The notes below the pieces were generated by a model. That model was not told the origin of the DNA. It saw only the letters and a list, made by a program, of their open reading frames with translations, and searched no databases. A program made the translations under genes and the position numbers. Source: Psychrobacter aquimaris (GTDB taxonomy: Bacteria; Pseudomonadota; Gammaproteobacteria; Pseudomonadales; Moraxellaceae). From it: DNA of 64,000 nucleotides. Location of the stretch: positions 20,175-84,174 of the forward strand of contig NZ_JABASR010000017.1 of assembly GCF_016107525.1 (NCBI RefSeq), in the 5' to 3' direction. Numbering within the stretch: position 1 is the first letter of the stretch; the number at the start of each line of letters is the position of its first letter. This document shows positions 41,674-51,835 of the stretch, piece by piece.

Positions 41674-42024
41674 TTATTCGTTGTTCGCTGTTTCACTAGT
41701 AGAAGCAGTCGTATTCGCGACCTCTTCACCAGCATCAGCCATTTGTACATCTTGACCAGCTTTTAAGGTAACGTAGGCTTTTTTGTAGTCATTACGACGG
41801 CCGATACTTTTACCAAAACGCTTTGTCTTACCTTTAACATTCAAAGTGTTTACTTTTAAAACTTCAACACCTTCAAACATCATCTCAACCGCTTTTTTGA
41901 CTTCAAGCTTAGTAGCGTTAGAGTCAATTTTAAATACCTGCACACCAAGTGAGTCGCCAAGCATTTGAGATTTTTCTGAGAATACAGGCCCTCTTAAGAC
42001 CTGATAAAGTCTTGCGTTATTCAT
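41674..42024 (-). CDS. rplW: 50S ribosomal protein L23
   Basis: 116 aa, longer than the E. coli 100 because of a Thr/Glu-rich C-terminal tail (about residues 97-116). The core [14 protein letters not shown] and [20 protein letters not shown] matches L23. Overlaps rplD by four bases. Confidence 0.96.
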   Translation of the reverse strand: MNNARLYQVLRGPVFSEKSQMLGDSLGVQVFKIDSNATKLEVKKAVEMMFEGVEVLKVNTLNVKGKTKRFGKSIGRRNDYKKAYVTLKAGQDVQMADAGEEVANTTASTSETANNE

Positions 42025-42623
42025 GCTAGTGCTTCCTCAAATTGTTTCGCAGCTTCAACTGACATGATCACTTTATCAAATGCGATCAAACTCACTGGAT
42101 CCACTTCATTTGTACCAAGTACATTGACATGTGGAATGTTGCGAGCGGCTAAGTATAAGTTTTCGTCAACATCTTTAGTGACGATTAGTGCACGAGGTGC
42201 GTTAAGCTCACTTAACTTTGCGATCAGCTCTTTGGTCTTAGGACCAGAAACGCTTATCTCTTCAACCAAAATCAAACGCTCTTGGCGAATCAATTCGGCT
42301 AGGATGCACTGCATCGCACCGCGATACATCTTACGGTTTACTTTCTGTGACCAATCTTGTGGCTTAGCCGCAAATGCACGACCGCCCCCACGCCAGATTG
42401 GGCTACGAATAGAACCTGCACGAGCGCGACCAGTACCTTTTTGGCGCCATGGCTTAATGCCACCACCAGAAACTTCGGCACGGGTTTTCTGAGCGCGTGT
42501 ACCTTGGCGAGCACCAGCAAGATATGCGGTGACGACTTGATGCACTAGTGCTTCGTTGAATTCACGACCGAAAGCCGTATCAGAAAGCTCAACTGCCGCC
42601 CCTGTAACTGTTTTTAAATCCAC
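42021..42623 (-). CDS. rplD: 50S ribosomal protein L4
   Basis: 200 aa with the loop [20 protein letters not shown] and [19 protein letters not shown]. In E. coli L4 regulates the S10 operon at the leader; whether that holds here is not known. Confidence 0.98.
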   Translation of the reverse strand: MDLKTVTGAAVELSDTAFGREFNEALVHQVVTAYLAGARQGTRAQKTRAEVSGGGIKPWRQKGTGRARAGSIRSPIWRGGGRAFAAKPQDWSQKVNRKMYRGAMQCILAELIRQERLILVEEISVSGPKTKELIAKLSELNAPRALIVTKDVDENLYLAARNIPHVNVLGTNEVDPVSLIAFDKVIMSVEAAKQFEEALA

Positions 42624-42637
42624 GTTAATCCCCTTGC

Positions 42638-43276
42638 TTAGGCTTTGACTGACGGACGTACGATGACATCGCCACCGGTGGCACCTGGGATAGCACCCTT
42701 GATGACAAGTAACCCTTTTTCAACATCAACCGATATCACTTCTAGGCCCTGAACGGTAACGCGTTTGTTACCCATCTGACCTGGCATTTTTTTGCCTTTG
42801 AAGACTTTACCTGGTGACTGGTTTTGACCAGTTGAACCAATGGCACGGTGAGATACTGAGTTACCATGAGTGGCATCTTGCATGCTGAAGTTGTGACGCT
42901 TCACGCCGCCTTGAAAGCCTTTACCTTTACTGTTTCCTGTGACATCAACCATCTGACCTTGTTCGAACAAGTCAGCTAGGATCTCACCACCAATCTCACG
43001 ACCTTCAAGATCGCTGTCATTGGCACGAAATTCCCAAACACCACGACCAGCGGCAACGCCAGCTTTAGCGAAGTGACCTTTTTGAGCTGCTGTTACGCGG
43101 CTGTCACGACGGGTACCTGTGGTAACTTGGATGGCTTGATAGCCATCTACATCAGTATTTTTTACTTGAGTAATGCGGTTAGCACTGATCTCAACCACTG
43201 TTACAGGGATAGATGCGCCTGCTTCAGTGAAGACACGGGTCATGCCGCATTTTTTACCGACTAAACCGATCGCCAT
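42638..43276 (-). CDS. rplC: 50S ribosomal protein L3
   Basis: 212 aa, starting [16 protein letters not shown], with [13 protein letters not shown] and [20 protein letters not shown]. The Gln of the GQNQ loop is the residue methylated by PrmB in E. coli. Confidence 0.98.
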   Translation of the reverse strand: MAIGLVGKKCGMTRVFTEAGASIPVTVVEISANRITQVKNTDVDGYQAIQVTTGTRRDSRVTAAQKGHFAKAGVAAGRGVWEFRANDSDLEGREIGGEILADLFEQGQMVDVTGNSKGKGFQGGVKRHNFSMQDATHGNSVSHRAIGSTGQNQSPGKVFKGKKMPGQMGNKRVTVQGLEVISVDVEKGLLVIKGAIPGATGGDVIVRPSVKA

Positions 43277-43325
43277 TTTAGACCTCTTTATATCTTATAT
43301 TAATGGGTTGGGTGTGTAATGTGCA

Positions 43326-43637
43326 TTAACCCAAAGCAATTTGAACGTCAACACCCGCCGCCAAGTCAAGCTTCATTAGCGCATCCACAGTTTTGTCGGT
43401 AGGTTGAACGATGTCAACCATACGCTTATGAGTACGGATTTCGTACTGATCACGAGCGTCTTTGTTTACGTGTGGTGAAGTTAGAACGTTGAAGCGCTCA
43501 ATGCGAGTCGGCAACGGTACAGGACCACAAACTTGCGCACCGGTGCGCTTTGCAGTATCAACAATCTCTTGTGCAGATTGATCAATCAGACGATGATCAA
43601 AAGACTTAAGACGGATACGGATTCTCTGGTTAGCCAT
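43326..43637 (-). CDS. rpsJ: 30S ribosomal protein S10
   Basis: 103 aa, starting [20 protein letters not shown], also known as NusE in antitermination. First gene of the S10 operon. No str-operon genes (rpsL, rpsG, fusA, tuf) lie upstream; rng does. Confidence 0.98.
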   Translation of the reverse strand: MANQRIRIRLKSFDHRLIDQSAQEIVDTAKRTGAQVCGPVPLPTRIERFNVLTSPHVNKDARDQYEIRTHKRMVDIVQPTDKTVDALMKLDLAAGVDVQIALG

Positions 43638-43948
43638 GCCAGCAAGCTCCTAATATGTGCTTTTGTCATTCTTGCTTTGCAAGGATATGAGCAAAAGACG
43701 TTTGGTTAAATATTCACTTAAAGCGGCCTTCTGTTCTTAACCAGAATGAGTTCTTTTTCGGAACTTATAGCGTGCCAAAAGCAAAATAGTTTAAAGCCCC
43801 GCCGACCCTTCCATTATAGGATGTCAGCAAAGGCATAATGAAATAGTGCTAGAAACGATGCTCTAGCTGTCATAGCGCCAGCTGTTTAATTGGCTGCGCA
43901 TATATAATTCAGTGGTGTATATTATACATAGAATTTCATTCATTGCAA
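43638..43948 (-). promoter_or_regulatory. S10 operon promoter and long leader
   Basis: TTGCAA (43948-43943), a 16-nt spacer and a consensus TATAAT (43926-43921) on the minus strand. Transcription from about 43914 leaves a leader of about 275 nt before rpsJ, containing the hairpin AGTTCC-GAAAA-AGAACT at about 43749-43766. A long leader is compatible with ribosomal-protein feedback. The remaining gap to rng (up to 44043) holds no gene. Confidence 0.65.
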
Positions 43949-44043
43949 GGGTAATATCTACGCCATCCTAGATTTTACCCTTTATAAACAATAATATCTG
44001 CTGGTAACAATCACACTTGTATACATCAATGATAGTAAAAACA

Positions 44044-45651
44044 TCAGTCCAAAACAATATCATATTGCTCTTGGGTGTAGAGATTTTCGACATCAAAAGT
44101 GATCACTCTACCTAATAGGTATTCTAGGTCTGCTACTGTGTCTGATTCTGATGTTAGCAACAAATCGATGACTGCAGCATGAGCCACAACAGTAAACTTT
44201 TTGGGAGAATTATAAGTACGAGCACAGCGCATAATTTCACGGAATATTTCAAAACAAACGGTTTCTGCTGTTTTAACAAAACCACGCCCCTGACAGGTTG
44301 AGCAAGGCTCACAGAGCTGCTGCCCCAATGATTCACGAGTACGCTTACGTGTCATCTCTACTAACCCAAGCTCACTGACCTGAGTAATTTTGGTTTTTGC
44401 ATAGTCTTGGGTCAGTTGCGACTGTAGGCTATCTAACACATCATCTTTATGTTGCTGTTCCAGCATATCAATAAAGTCTAAGATGATAATGCCGCCCAAA
44501 TTACGCAGACGTAGCTGACGTGCAATGGCATGGGTGGCCTCAAGATTGGTCTTATAAACCGTGTCTTCTAACGAACGCCCGCCTACAAATGATCCTGTAT
44601 TGACATCAATTGTGGTCATCGCTTCTGTTTGGTCAATAATAAGATAGCCGCCAGACTTTAAGTCAACACGACGTTTTAAGGCATCACGCAAGTCATCTTC
44701 GACACGGTGTACATCAAATAATGATTGCTCAGCGGTATAATGCACAATGCGATCATAGACGAAAGGCACAAATTCTTTGGCAAAGGATCTGACTTGCTCA
44801 TAAACCTGTGTATTGTCAATAATGACTTTTTCGGTGTCAGCGTGTACCAAATCACGGATAGAGCGAAGTGGCAGTGATAACTCTTGATAAATCAACTCTG
44901 AGCTTTGGTGATGATTTATTTCTTGGCGACGCGCACAAATGGTACGCCAAAGCTGCAATAGGTAATAAATGTCTTCTTCAAGCTTAGCGACAGGGACGCG
45001 CTCAGCAGCGGTACGAGCAATAAGACCACCTTTAAGATTGACCGTTTGCATCAAGCTAGATAGCTCAGTCTTTAATCTTGTGCGCTCTTCTTCGCCATCA
45101 ATGCGCTGCGATATACCAATGTGTTCGCTTGAGGGCAGATACACCAAATAGCGAGACGGTAACGAAATATTGGTGGTCAAGCGAGCGCCTTTACTGCCTA
45201 GCTGATCTTTGGTCACTTGCACTAAAATACGTTGGCTTTCGTGCAAACGATGTTGAATCAACGTTTTAGAGACCGGCATGACTTCAGTACTTTGTGTACT
45301 AATCACTGGTGGCGTGACAGCCAATTTAGCAGTACTGTTTTCTACTACAGTATTGTCTATATTGGTATCCATTTTATTACTATCGTCAGCCGCTTTGTTT
45401 TTATTTTCTGCGACTGAACGCGGCTCACGCTGCATATCATTGACATGTAAAAATGCTGTCCGCGATTGACCGATATCGACGAAGGCTGCCTGCATACCCG
45501 GAAGGACACGTACGACCGTACCCAGATAGATATTGCCGACCAAACCCAATTTGTGATGTCGCTCAATATAAATCTCACCCAAGATGCCATTGTCTAAAAC
45601 CGCAACACGGGATTCCATTGGACTAATATTAATCAGCAGCTCTTCGGACAT
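44044..45651 (-). CDS. rng: Ribonuclease G
   Basis: A 535-aa endoribonuclease of the RNase E/G family, which matures the 5' end of 16S rRNA and decays mRNA. Catalytic features: DVNTGSFVGGRSLEDTVYKTN and IDMLEQQHKDDVLDSLQ carry the metal-binding Asp residues, and CEPCSTCQGRGFVK is the Zn-link. The N-terminal S1 domain is split by an insertion of about 50 residues (about 78-130, rich in Asn, Thr, Asp and Lys) that is absent from E. coli RNase G (489 aa). No RNase E-like C-terminal scaffold. Confidence 0.93.
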   Translation of the reverse strand: MSEELLINISPMESRVAVLDNGILGEIYIERHHKLGLVGNIYLGTVVRVLPGMQAAFVDIGQSRTAFLHVNDMQREPRSVAENKNKAADDSNKMDTNIDNTVVENSTAKLAVTPPVISTQSTEVMPVSKTLIQHRLHESQRILVQVTKDQLGSKGARLTTNISLPSRYLVYLPSSEHIGISQRIDGEEERTRLKTELSSLMQTVNLKGGLIARTAAERVPVAKLEEDIYYLLQLWRTICARRQEINHHQSSELIYQELSLPLRSIRDLVHADTEKVIIDNTQVYEQVRSFAKEFVPFVYDRIVHYTAEQSLFDVHRVEDDLRDALKRRVDLKSGGYLIIDQTEAMTTIDVNTGSFVGGRSLEDTVYKTNLEATHAIARQLRLRNLGGIIILDFIDMLEQQHKDDVLDSLQSQLTQDYAKTKITQVSELGLVEMTRKRTRESLGQQLCEPCSTCQGRGFVKTAETVCFEIFREIMRCARTYNSPKKFTVVAHAAVIDLLLTSESDTVADLEYLLGRVITFDVENLYTQEQYDIVLD

Positions 45652-45771
45652 AGTTTTTTCTCTTATCTCTCAGCTTTCTTATCAGACGGTCATCGTCTAT
45701 TAGAGTGACAGTGTAACAAATGTAACTTGCTCTTGCCCATTACCCTACCGTGTCATTATGTGCATATACAA

Positions 45772-46452
45772 TTATGATGGGTTCACAATGTCCACACTGC
45801 CTTCTGTCATGTCTTTAATTAACGCCAGCGTTTGTGGCAGTGGCAAACCCACGACATTGGTATAGCTACCATTGATACGGCTGACCCAAGTCGCACCCAA
45901 GCCTTGAATACCATAACCACCCGCTTTATCAGCAGGTTCACCACTGTCCCAGTAATGACTCATCATATCTGCAGTGAGCGCTATAAAGGTCACTTCGGTA
46001 CGCTCAGTGATTTGTTGCTGATTAATGATTTGAAATACTGGCTCATGACTCGATGTCTCAGACAACTCTGATGACAATGATACTTTGGTTACTTGAACCG
46101 CTGTCCATACTTCATGGACATTATCAGACATCTGTTGCCACATGCTATACGCGTGCTCACGATCGACTGGCTTGACTAGCACTGTTTGGCCATCTGCCAG
46201 CACACCGATGGTATCAGAAGTTAGAATAATAAGTGATTCAGAAAAACAGCCTTTATCGGTTTGCAAGCGTGATGCTAGTTGTTGTATTGCAGCCTCAGCT
46301 TTAGTGGCAACCATGCGCTCGATATAGTCTGTGGGCGACTCATCTTCATGCTTTTTTTCATCGATATCCACACTCAATGTGCTAAATGCTAGTTGTGCTC
46401 TTTCTAATAGCTCACGACGGCGCGGCGAACCAGAGGCTAAAATAATATCCAT
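45772..46452 (-). CDS. maf: Maf-type nucleoside triphosphate pyrophosphatase (YhdE-like)
   Basis: 226 aa. The N-terminal ILASGSPRRRELL is the Maf phosphate-binding motif; SDTIGVLADGQ and DKAGGYGIQGLG are also conserved. The enzyme hydrolyses non-canonical or dTTP/UTP-type nucleotides; exact specificity is not determinable. Two polar insertions (about residues 63-72 and 128-142) make it longer than the usual 190-200. In E. coli maf also sits between mreD and rng. Confidence 0.92.
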   Translation of the reverse strand: MDIILASGSPRRRELLERAQLAFSTLSVDIDEKKHEDESPTDYIERMVATKAEAAIQQLASRLQTDKGCFSESLIILTSDTIGVLADGQTVLVKPVDREHAYSMWQQMSDNVHEVWTAVQVTKVSLSSELSETSSHEPVFQIINQQQITERTEVTFIALTADMMSHYWDSGEPADKAGGYGIQGLGATWVSRINGSYTNVVGLPLPQTLALIKDMTEGSVDIVNPS

Positions 46453-46593
46453 CGCTATTCTCTTTATATACGAATTTATCTATATACCTACTACCCAAAA
46501 TGGTTGTCTGTTATGTTAGTGCATTAGCATTAGTTCATGATGATTAATAACCGCTAGCGCTACAATATTATTAGTTGTCAGCGGAAATTATTA

Positions 46594-47076
46594 TTACACA
46601 AATTTACGCAAAGCCAGTAGCACCAATGGCCAGCTGATGATGCTCATCAACAGTGACAAGGCAGATTGGGTGACAAAGACATTTTGGATAAACATCTGCA
46701 ATATCCATAAACTCAATTGAAAGACAACCAATCCTAAGCTTGCTAACAACCATGCACTGATGGTATTTAGTTGCCTAATATAGATACTGGTTATTTTGAT
46801 GACAAGGGCGACGGTCACCGCGGCAAAAGCTTGCTGCCCCAAATGGGTATCCATGAGTAAGTCAGCAATGAGACCGATGGTAAATGCCGTAAAAATACCA
46901 ACATAGCGTGGTTTAAATAACAACCAAAAAATCAGCACCATGATCATGACCATAGGGCGCAATGCGGCCATACTAGGACTTAACGGATAGACATTAAGCG
47001 ATGATGCAATGACAAAACTTAGAATGATGGTAGCAATCACTAGTACCGTTGCATTCTCAGAATCAGGATACGGCAT
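46594..47076 (-). CDS. mreD: Rod shape-determining protein MreD
   Basis: A 160-aa inner-membrane protein with five to six hydrophobic segments and the MreD core PRYVGIFTAFTIGLIADLLM-DTHLG (about residues 56-80). Part of the cell-wall elongation complex with MreB and MreC. Its start overlaps a small upstream frame by 14 nt. Confidence 0.9.
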   Translation of the reverse strand: MPYPDSENATVLVIATIILSFVIASSLNVYPLSPSMAALRPMVMIMVLIFWLLFKPRYVGIFTAFTIGLIADLLMDTHLGQQAFAAVTVALVIKITSIYIRQLNTISAWLLASLGLVVFQLSLWILQMFIQNVFVTQSALSLLMSIISWPLVLLALRKFV

Positions 47077-47260
47077 GGGTACTTACCTTAACGAATGTAT
47101 TGGCGGCAGCTGTTAAAGCATGAGTGAGCATTGATAGGATAAAAGCGATGGCTAAAAATGTATCGACAAACAGACCAGTTAATAAATAGGTGCCAGCCAT
47201 TATCTGATTGGGGCTTACATGTTTCGCACCTAACGTCTTAGCGCTCACTGAGAACAACAT
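47063..47260 (-). CDS. Possible 65-aa membrane protein between mreC and mreD
   Basis: An open frame with an ATG 23 nt inside the 3' end of mreC and a stop 14 nt inside mreD, filling an otherwise empty 161-nt gap. It encodes one hydrophobic helix (LLTGLFVDTFLAIAFILSML, about residues 26-45), or a shorter form from an internal ATG (MAGTYLL, residue 21). Nested overlaps on both sides suggest coupled translation. I do not recognise a family; it could be chance in a spacer. Confidence 0.35.
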   Translation of the reverse strand: MLFSVSAKTLGAKHVSPNQIMAGTYLLTGLFVDTFLAIAFILSMLTHALTAAANTFVKVSTHAVS

Positions 47261-48098
47261 TATTTTTATTCACCAACTTATCTTGCAAGACTAATACATA
47301 CGCATTATCGATAAAGTTTGCCGCTGGTGTCACCTCTATGCTTCTGAAATTATCAGATTGAACGTCTTCAATATGAGCAATACGCCCAACACGATACCCT
47401 GCTGGAATACGTCCACCTAATCCTGATGACACTAGCTCATCACCCACACGCACGTCTGAGGTTTTAAATACATAATCAAGGCTTAATGAGGTTGGTATGC
47501 CCTGCCCTGTCACGATAGCACGTTGACCTGTGCGCTTAACCGTAACCGCAACCGATTGCTGCTCATCGGTAATCAATAGCAGGCGACTGGTGTTAGGATA
47601 GACATTAATAACTTGCCCTAAAACACCGTCTTCATCAATCACTGTTTGTCCAACTTGCACGCCATCTTGCACGCCCTTATTGAGTACCACGATTTGTCTG
47701 AGTAAGTTGGTGTCTGTACCGATTACCTGTGCCAAATTAAGATCAAATTGCTCAGGCTTGGTCGTTGATAAAATACCTTGCAGGCGCGCATTTTGTGCCA
47801 AAATATAATCTTGCTGCTGCAATTTGGCTTGCGCGTGGATAAGCTGCGACTTCAACTGTATATTTTCGCGGCGCAGTGCTTCTTTAGACTGTAAACTGCC
47901 GCTTGCCCAATGCTTGGCATAACTCGGTAACAGTGACAGCTCATAAATAGGCTGCATAGCGGCATGACTGTTACTACGTACGGGATTAAACCATTCTGAA
48001 TTTTTGCTATCGAACCACATCAGTATTAAGGCTGCTATTAATACAATGGCAGTCTTACGAAGTGATAACGGCTGGCGCACAAAAATACTTGGGGTCAT
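47238..48098 (-). CDS. mreC: Rod shape-determining protein MreC
   Basis: 286 aa: short cytoplasmic tail, one membrane helix (about residues 12-28), a coiled coil (LRRENIQLKSQLIHAQAKLQ) and the periplasmic beta-domain (NKGVQDGVQVGQTVIDEDGVLGQV; given as region about 155-180). It bridges MreB and the penicillin-binding elongation enzymes. Confidence 0.94.
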   Translation of the reverse strand: MTPSIFVRQPLSLRKTAIVLIAALILMWFDSKNSEWFNPVRSNSHAAMQPIYELSLLPSYAKHWASGSLQSKEALRRENIQLKSQLIHAQAKLQQQDYILAQNARLQGILSTTKPEQFDLNLAQVIGTDTNLLRQIVVLNKGVQDGVQVGQTVIDEDGVLGQVINVYPNTSRLLLITDEQQSVAVTVKRTGQRAIVTGQGIPTSLSLDYVFKTSDVRVGDELVSSGLGGRIPAGYRVGRIAHIEDVQSDNFRSIEVTPAANFIDNAYVLVLQDKLVNKNNVVLSER

Positions 48099-48132
48099 AA
48101 GTCGTCTAACTCAGGAGTTATAAAAATAAGCA

Positions 48133-48189
48133 GTAGCCAGTACTGGGTTCTAGTTGATTAATGCAATTAAAGGCAGCACAACTGGCTAC
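48133..48189 (-). promoter_or_regulatory. Inverted repeat between mreB and mreC
   Basis: Perfect 9-bp arms GTAGCCAGT (48133-48141) and ACTGGCTAC (48181-48189) enclose 39 nt; on the minus strand a T-rich run (TTATTTTT) follows within 8 nt. It could attenuate transcription from mreB into mreC. Confidence 0.4.
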
Positions 48190-48289
48190 CTTTAATTTTA
48201 TACTGTTTTAGCCCACTATTTTTGCGCTCACTATCATCAAGCACTACCAATGTGGTCATCACAATACCGCAGTGTTCAACTCAAGCAAT

Positions 48290-49318
48290 CTAAACAAAAA
48301 TCATATTCAAACTTTTGTTATTGATAAAATCAAGCGCAATACCACCACCACGGCTGACACAAGTCAGTGGATCCTCGGCAACGGTCACAGGCAGACCTGT
48401 CTCTCTTGAAATCAACTTATCCAAATCACGTAATAGCGCACCGCCACCCGTCAAGACAATACCACGCTCTGCGATGTCTGATGACAGTTCAGGTGGCGTC
48501 TGTTCAAGTGCCGCTTTTACCGCGCTCACGATACCGCTTAATGGGTCACTCAGGGCTTTTTGTACTTCTTCTGAGTTGACAGTGAAGGTTTTTGGCACGC
48601 CTTCTGCCATGCTACGACCACGAACTTCGACTTCTAGCTGACTGTCTTCATTGAGTGCCGAGCCAACTTCTTGCTTGATACGCTCAGCCGTCGTCTCACC
48701 AATCACGCAGCCATGGGTACGGCGTACATGAGTAATAATCGCTTCATCAAACATATCGCCACCGATACGAATTGACTCAGCATAAACGCAACCAGATAAG
48801 GCAATAACCGCAATCTCTGTCGTACCACCACCAATATCAACCACCATAGAACCACTGGCTTCATGAACCGGCAAGCCTGCACCAATTGCAGCAGCCATTG
48901 GCTCTTCTAGCAATAGTACTTTACTCGCACCTGCAGACGATACCGCTTCACGAATTGCTTTACGCTCAACCAGAGTAGACTTACAAGGCACACAAACCAC
49001 CACGTTAGGCTGCGCCATAAAACGCTTGGCTTTCACCTTCATGATAAAATGCTTGAGCATTTTTTGCGTCACCTCAAAGTCAGCAATCACGCCGTCTTTT
49101 AATGGCCGAATCGCCGTAATGTTGGCAGGTGTACGACCAAGCATCTGCTTGGCATCAATACCAACAGCCGCAACGGTAGGGTTTTGTGTACGATTACTTC
49201 GTAACGCAACCACCGTAGGCTCGTCAAGTACGACGCCTTTATTAGGAATAAAAATGAGGGTGTTCGCAGTACCGAGGTCGATAGCGATATTATTTGATAA
49301 AAATCCAAACAGGTTCAT
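48290..49318 (-). CDS. mreB: Rod shape-determining actin homolog MreB
   Basis: 342 aa with actin-fold phosphate loops: [13 protein letters not shown] (residues 12-24), [14 protein letters not shown] (about 160) and [15 protein letters not shown] (about 285). It polymerises under the inner membrane and directs lateral wall synthesis. Start [10 protein letters not shown] includes the amphipathic membrane-binding end. Confidence 0.98.
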   Translation of the reverse strand: MNLFGFLSNNIAIDLGTANTLIFIPNKGVVLDEPTVVALRSNRTQNPTVAAVGIDAKQMLGRTPANITAIRPLKDGVIADFEVTQKMLKHFIMKVKAKRFMAQPNVVVCVPCKSTLVERKAIREAVSSAGASKVLLLEEPMAAAIGAGLPVHEASGSMVVDIGGGTTEIAVIALSGCVYAESIRIGGDMFDEAIITHVRRTHGCVIGETTAERIKQEVGSALNEDSQLEVEVRGRSMAEGVPKTFTVNSEEVQKALSDPLSGIVSAVKAALEQTPPELSSDIAERGIVLTGGGALLRDLDKLISRETGLPVTVAEDPLTCVSRGGGIALDFINNKSLNMIFV

Positions 49319-49948
49319 GACTAATATATCCAGCGTCTTACGAATGAGGCGAATGAGATTGACTGAGGCGTTACTCGTCAGCGTTGAGCAGGTCGTCGTT
49401 AGACATTACTTATGGCGAAATTTGAACCTCGCAACAAGTCAAACCTAAGCAATAATGATGAAATGAAAAAGCTGAGCTAAATTATACCGATTTGGCTCAA
49501 AAAAAACACAGATATTTGCATCAGTAAGTTAGGATTTTGGTCTTAAACGCTAAAAGTTGTTACAAAGTTTAAAATAGCAGTGAACACCATTCGACTTAAT
49601 GAAACATCATTTAATTCAATAACTAACAAGGGACTACAGGCAGATGATAATTTTGCTTAGCAGCACAGGTGCATACTGTAACGTATTTCAGAACGTAATG
49701 GGTAAGCAATTGAGAATCAATCGTGAATTATACGGTCAATTTTGCAAATCGCGCCATCTTGGTTGATATTGTGCATCAATCAAGCGTCATGCTCTGTAAA
49801 CTTAAGCCAGATGCTTTATAATAAAGACACTGTATATATCTTAAGATAAACCCCTTATTTTAGTTTGTGCTAATAATTATCTATTCTAATGCTTGCCTAT
49901 TTTAGCCGCATTCTACTCTAACAAAAACTGTCCTTTACTGGAGAAACT
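49319..49948. other. Divergent intergenic region between mreB and gatC
   Basis: 630 nt, AT-rich, without a gene; it must hold the promoters for mreBCD and gatCAB. Candidate boxes are too weak to name. GGAG lies 8 nt before the gatC ATG. Confidence 0.4.
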
Positions 49949-50263
49949 ATGTCACAGCAACCAGCAACGTCTGACAGCAACGTCAGCCGTGAAGAAATTC
50001 TAGAAGTTGCCAACCTTGCACGTTTGGGTGTCGATGAAAGCACAGCCGATAGCTATGCTGACGATATCAGTAAAGTGTTAAAACTTATGAATACGCTATC
50101 CAACGTTGATACAACAGACATCAAACCACTAGCAAATATTCATGAAGCTTGCCAAGAATTGCGGGCTGACGTGGCCAAACACGATATCAATCGTGAACGT
50201 AATCAATCAGTCGCCCCAGCTGTTGAAGATGGCTTATATCTGGTGCCGCAAGTAATTGAATAG
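49949..50263 (+). CDS. gatC: Asp/Glu-tRNA amidotransferase subunit C
   Basis: 104 aa with VSREEILEVANLARLGVDES and the C-terminal LYLVPQVIE. It stabilises the GatA-GatB complex. First gene of gatC-gatA-gatB. Confidence 0.95.
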   Translation: MSQQPATSDSNVSREEILEVANLARLGVDESTADSYADDISKVLKLMNTLSNVDTTDIKPLANIHEACQELRADVAKHDINRERNQSVAPAVEDGLYLVPQVIE

Positions 50264-50338
50264 CCTGTTGATGCTATTGTTACCTTTATCTCAATTTAAT
50301 TTATTTTATGTTATTAACACTTTGACGGACGACACCTT

Positions 50339-51835
50339 ATGTCTGAACTTCATCTATTAAGTACTCAGCAGCTGATTACTGGCTTGCAAGACAAACAATT
50401 TAGCAGCGCGGAATTAACAGAACACTACATCAAGCGTATAGACGCGCTAGACGGTAAGATTAACAGCTTTATCACGCATACCTCCGAGACAGCACGTGCA
50501 CAAGCAAAAGCAGCAGACGAAATGCGGGCACAAGGCGATCAGCGTCCACTACTTGGCGTACCGATGGCGCACAAAGATATCTTTTGTACCCAAGGCGTAC
50601 TAACCACTTGCGGCTCTAAGATGCTGCATAACTTTGTCTCACCTTATGACGCGACCATCGTCTCTAACATCGATAAAGCGGGCATGATTAGCTTGGGGAA
50701 GCTCAACATGGATGAGTTTGCGATGGGCTCAGACAACAGCAGCTCTTACTACGGCACGGTACAGAATCCTTGGAATCTAGAGCGCGTTCCTGGTGGCTCA
50801 TCAGGTGGTAGTGCTGCCGCGGTTGCCGCTGGTTTTGTCCCAGTCGCTACAGGTAGTGACACTGGCGGCTCTATTCGTCAGCCTGCTTCATTTTGTGGCC
50901 TGACCGGTATCAAGCCTACTTATGGCCGCGTGTCACGTTTTGGTATGATTGCCTATGCCTCAAGTCTAGACCAAGCGGGTAGCATGGGACGCAGCGCTAA
51001 AGATTGTGCCTATCTGCTCCAGCCAATGATTGGTCACGATCCACGCGATGCGACTTCTATCAAATACGATATGCCTAACTACGTACAAGACATCAATGAT
51101 GCAGAGGCCGCGGCTGGTGATAAGCCATTTGACGGTTTGCGAATTGGTGTGGCTAAAGAATACTTCGGTACAGGGCTTGATAGCGAAGTCGAGCAAGCAG
51201 CACGCGCCGCGTTAAAGAAATACGAAGAGCTTGGCGCAACGATTGTAGAAGTGAACATCACTGATCCTGAAATCACGCTTGCCACTTACTATATGCTAGC
51301 ACCTGCCGAAGCATCATCTAACCTATCACGCTTCGATGGCGTACGTTTTGGCTATCGTTGTGAAAACCCAACCGACCTTATTGATCTATATACGCGCTCA
51401 CGTTCTGAAGGCTTTGGCCCTGAAGTACAGCGCCGTATCTTAACCGGAACTTATGCGCTCTCGGCTGGCTACTTCGATGCTTATTATACGAAAGCACAAA
51501 AAATACGCCGCTTAATCGTCAAAGACTTTGATGAAGCCTTTACTAGCTGTGATGTGATTGCTAGTCCAACTGCACCGACCGCTGCCTATAAGCTTACTGA
51601 CAATCTTGATCCTGCGACGATGTACTTGGGTGACGTTTATACCATCGCTGTCAACTTAGCGGGTCTACCTGCGCTCAGTCAGCCAGTTGGCTTGACCTCA
51701 GAAGGTTTGCCTATTGGCTTGCAATTAATCGGTAAGCACTGGCAAGAGAGTCAACTGCTCACAACTGCGCATTTATTCCAGCAGCACACCGACCATCATC
51801 TACAACACTCTACCATCGCGAAGGAGACGGTATAA
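50339..51835 (+). CDS. gatA: Asp/Glu-tRNA amidotransferase subunit A
   Basis: A 498-aa glutaminase subunit of the amidase-signature family. The Ser-cisSer-Lys triad is visible in [10 protein letters not shown] (Lys), [12 protein letters not shown] (both Ser), preceded by [15 protein letters not shown]. It supplies ammonia for converting misacylated Glu-tRNA(Gln) or Asp-tRNA(Asn). Confidence 0.97.
   Translation: MSELHLLSTQQLITGLQDKQFSSAELTEHYIKRIDALDGKINSFITHTSETARAQAKAADEMRAQGDQRPLLGVPMAHKDIFCTQGVLTTCGSKMLHNFVSPYDATIVSNIDKAGMISLGKLNMDEFAMGSDNSSSYYGTVQNPWNLERVPGGSSGGSAAAVAAGFVPVATGSDTGGSIRQPASFCGLTGIKPTYGRVSRFGMIAYASSLDQAGSMGRSAKDCAYLLQPMIGHDPRDATSIKYDMPNYVQDINDAEAAAGDKPFDGLRIGVAKEYFGTGLDSEVEQAARAALKKYEELGATIVEVNITDPEITLATYYMLAPAEASSNLSRFDGVRFGYRCENPTDLIDLYTRSRSEGFGPEVQRRILTGTYALSAGYFDAYYTKAQKIRRLIVKDFDEAFTSCDVIASPTAPTAAYKLTDNLDPATMYLGDVYTIAVNLAGLPALSQPVGLTSEGLPIGLQLIGKHWQESQLLTTAHLFQQHTDHHLQHSTIAKETV

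Noticed and set aside
42064..42492. 142-codon plus-strand frame across rplD
   Set aside because: Antisense shadow of L4; no independent coding signals.
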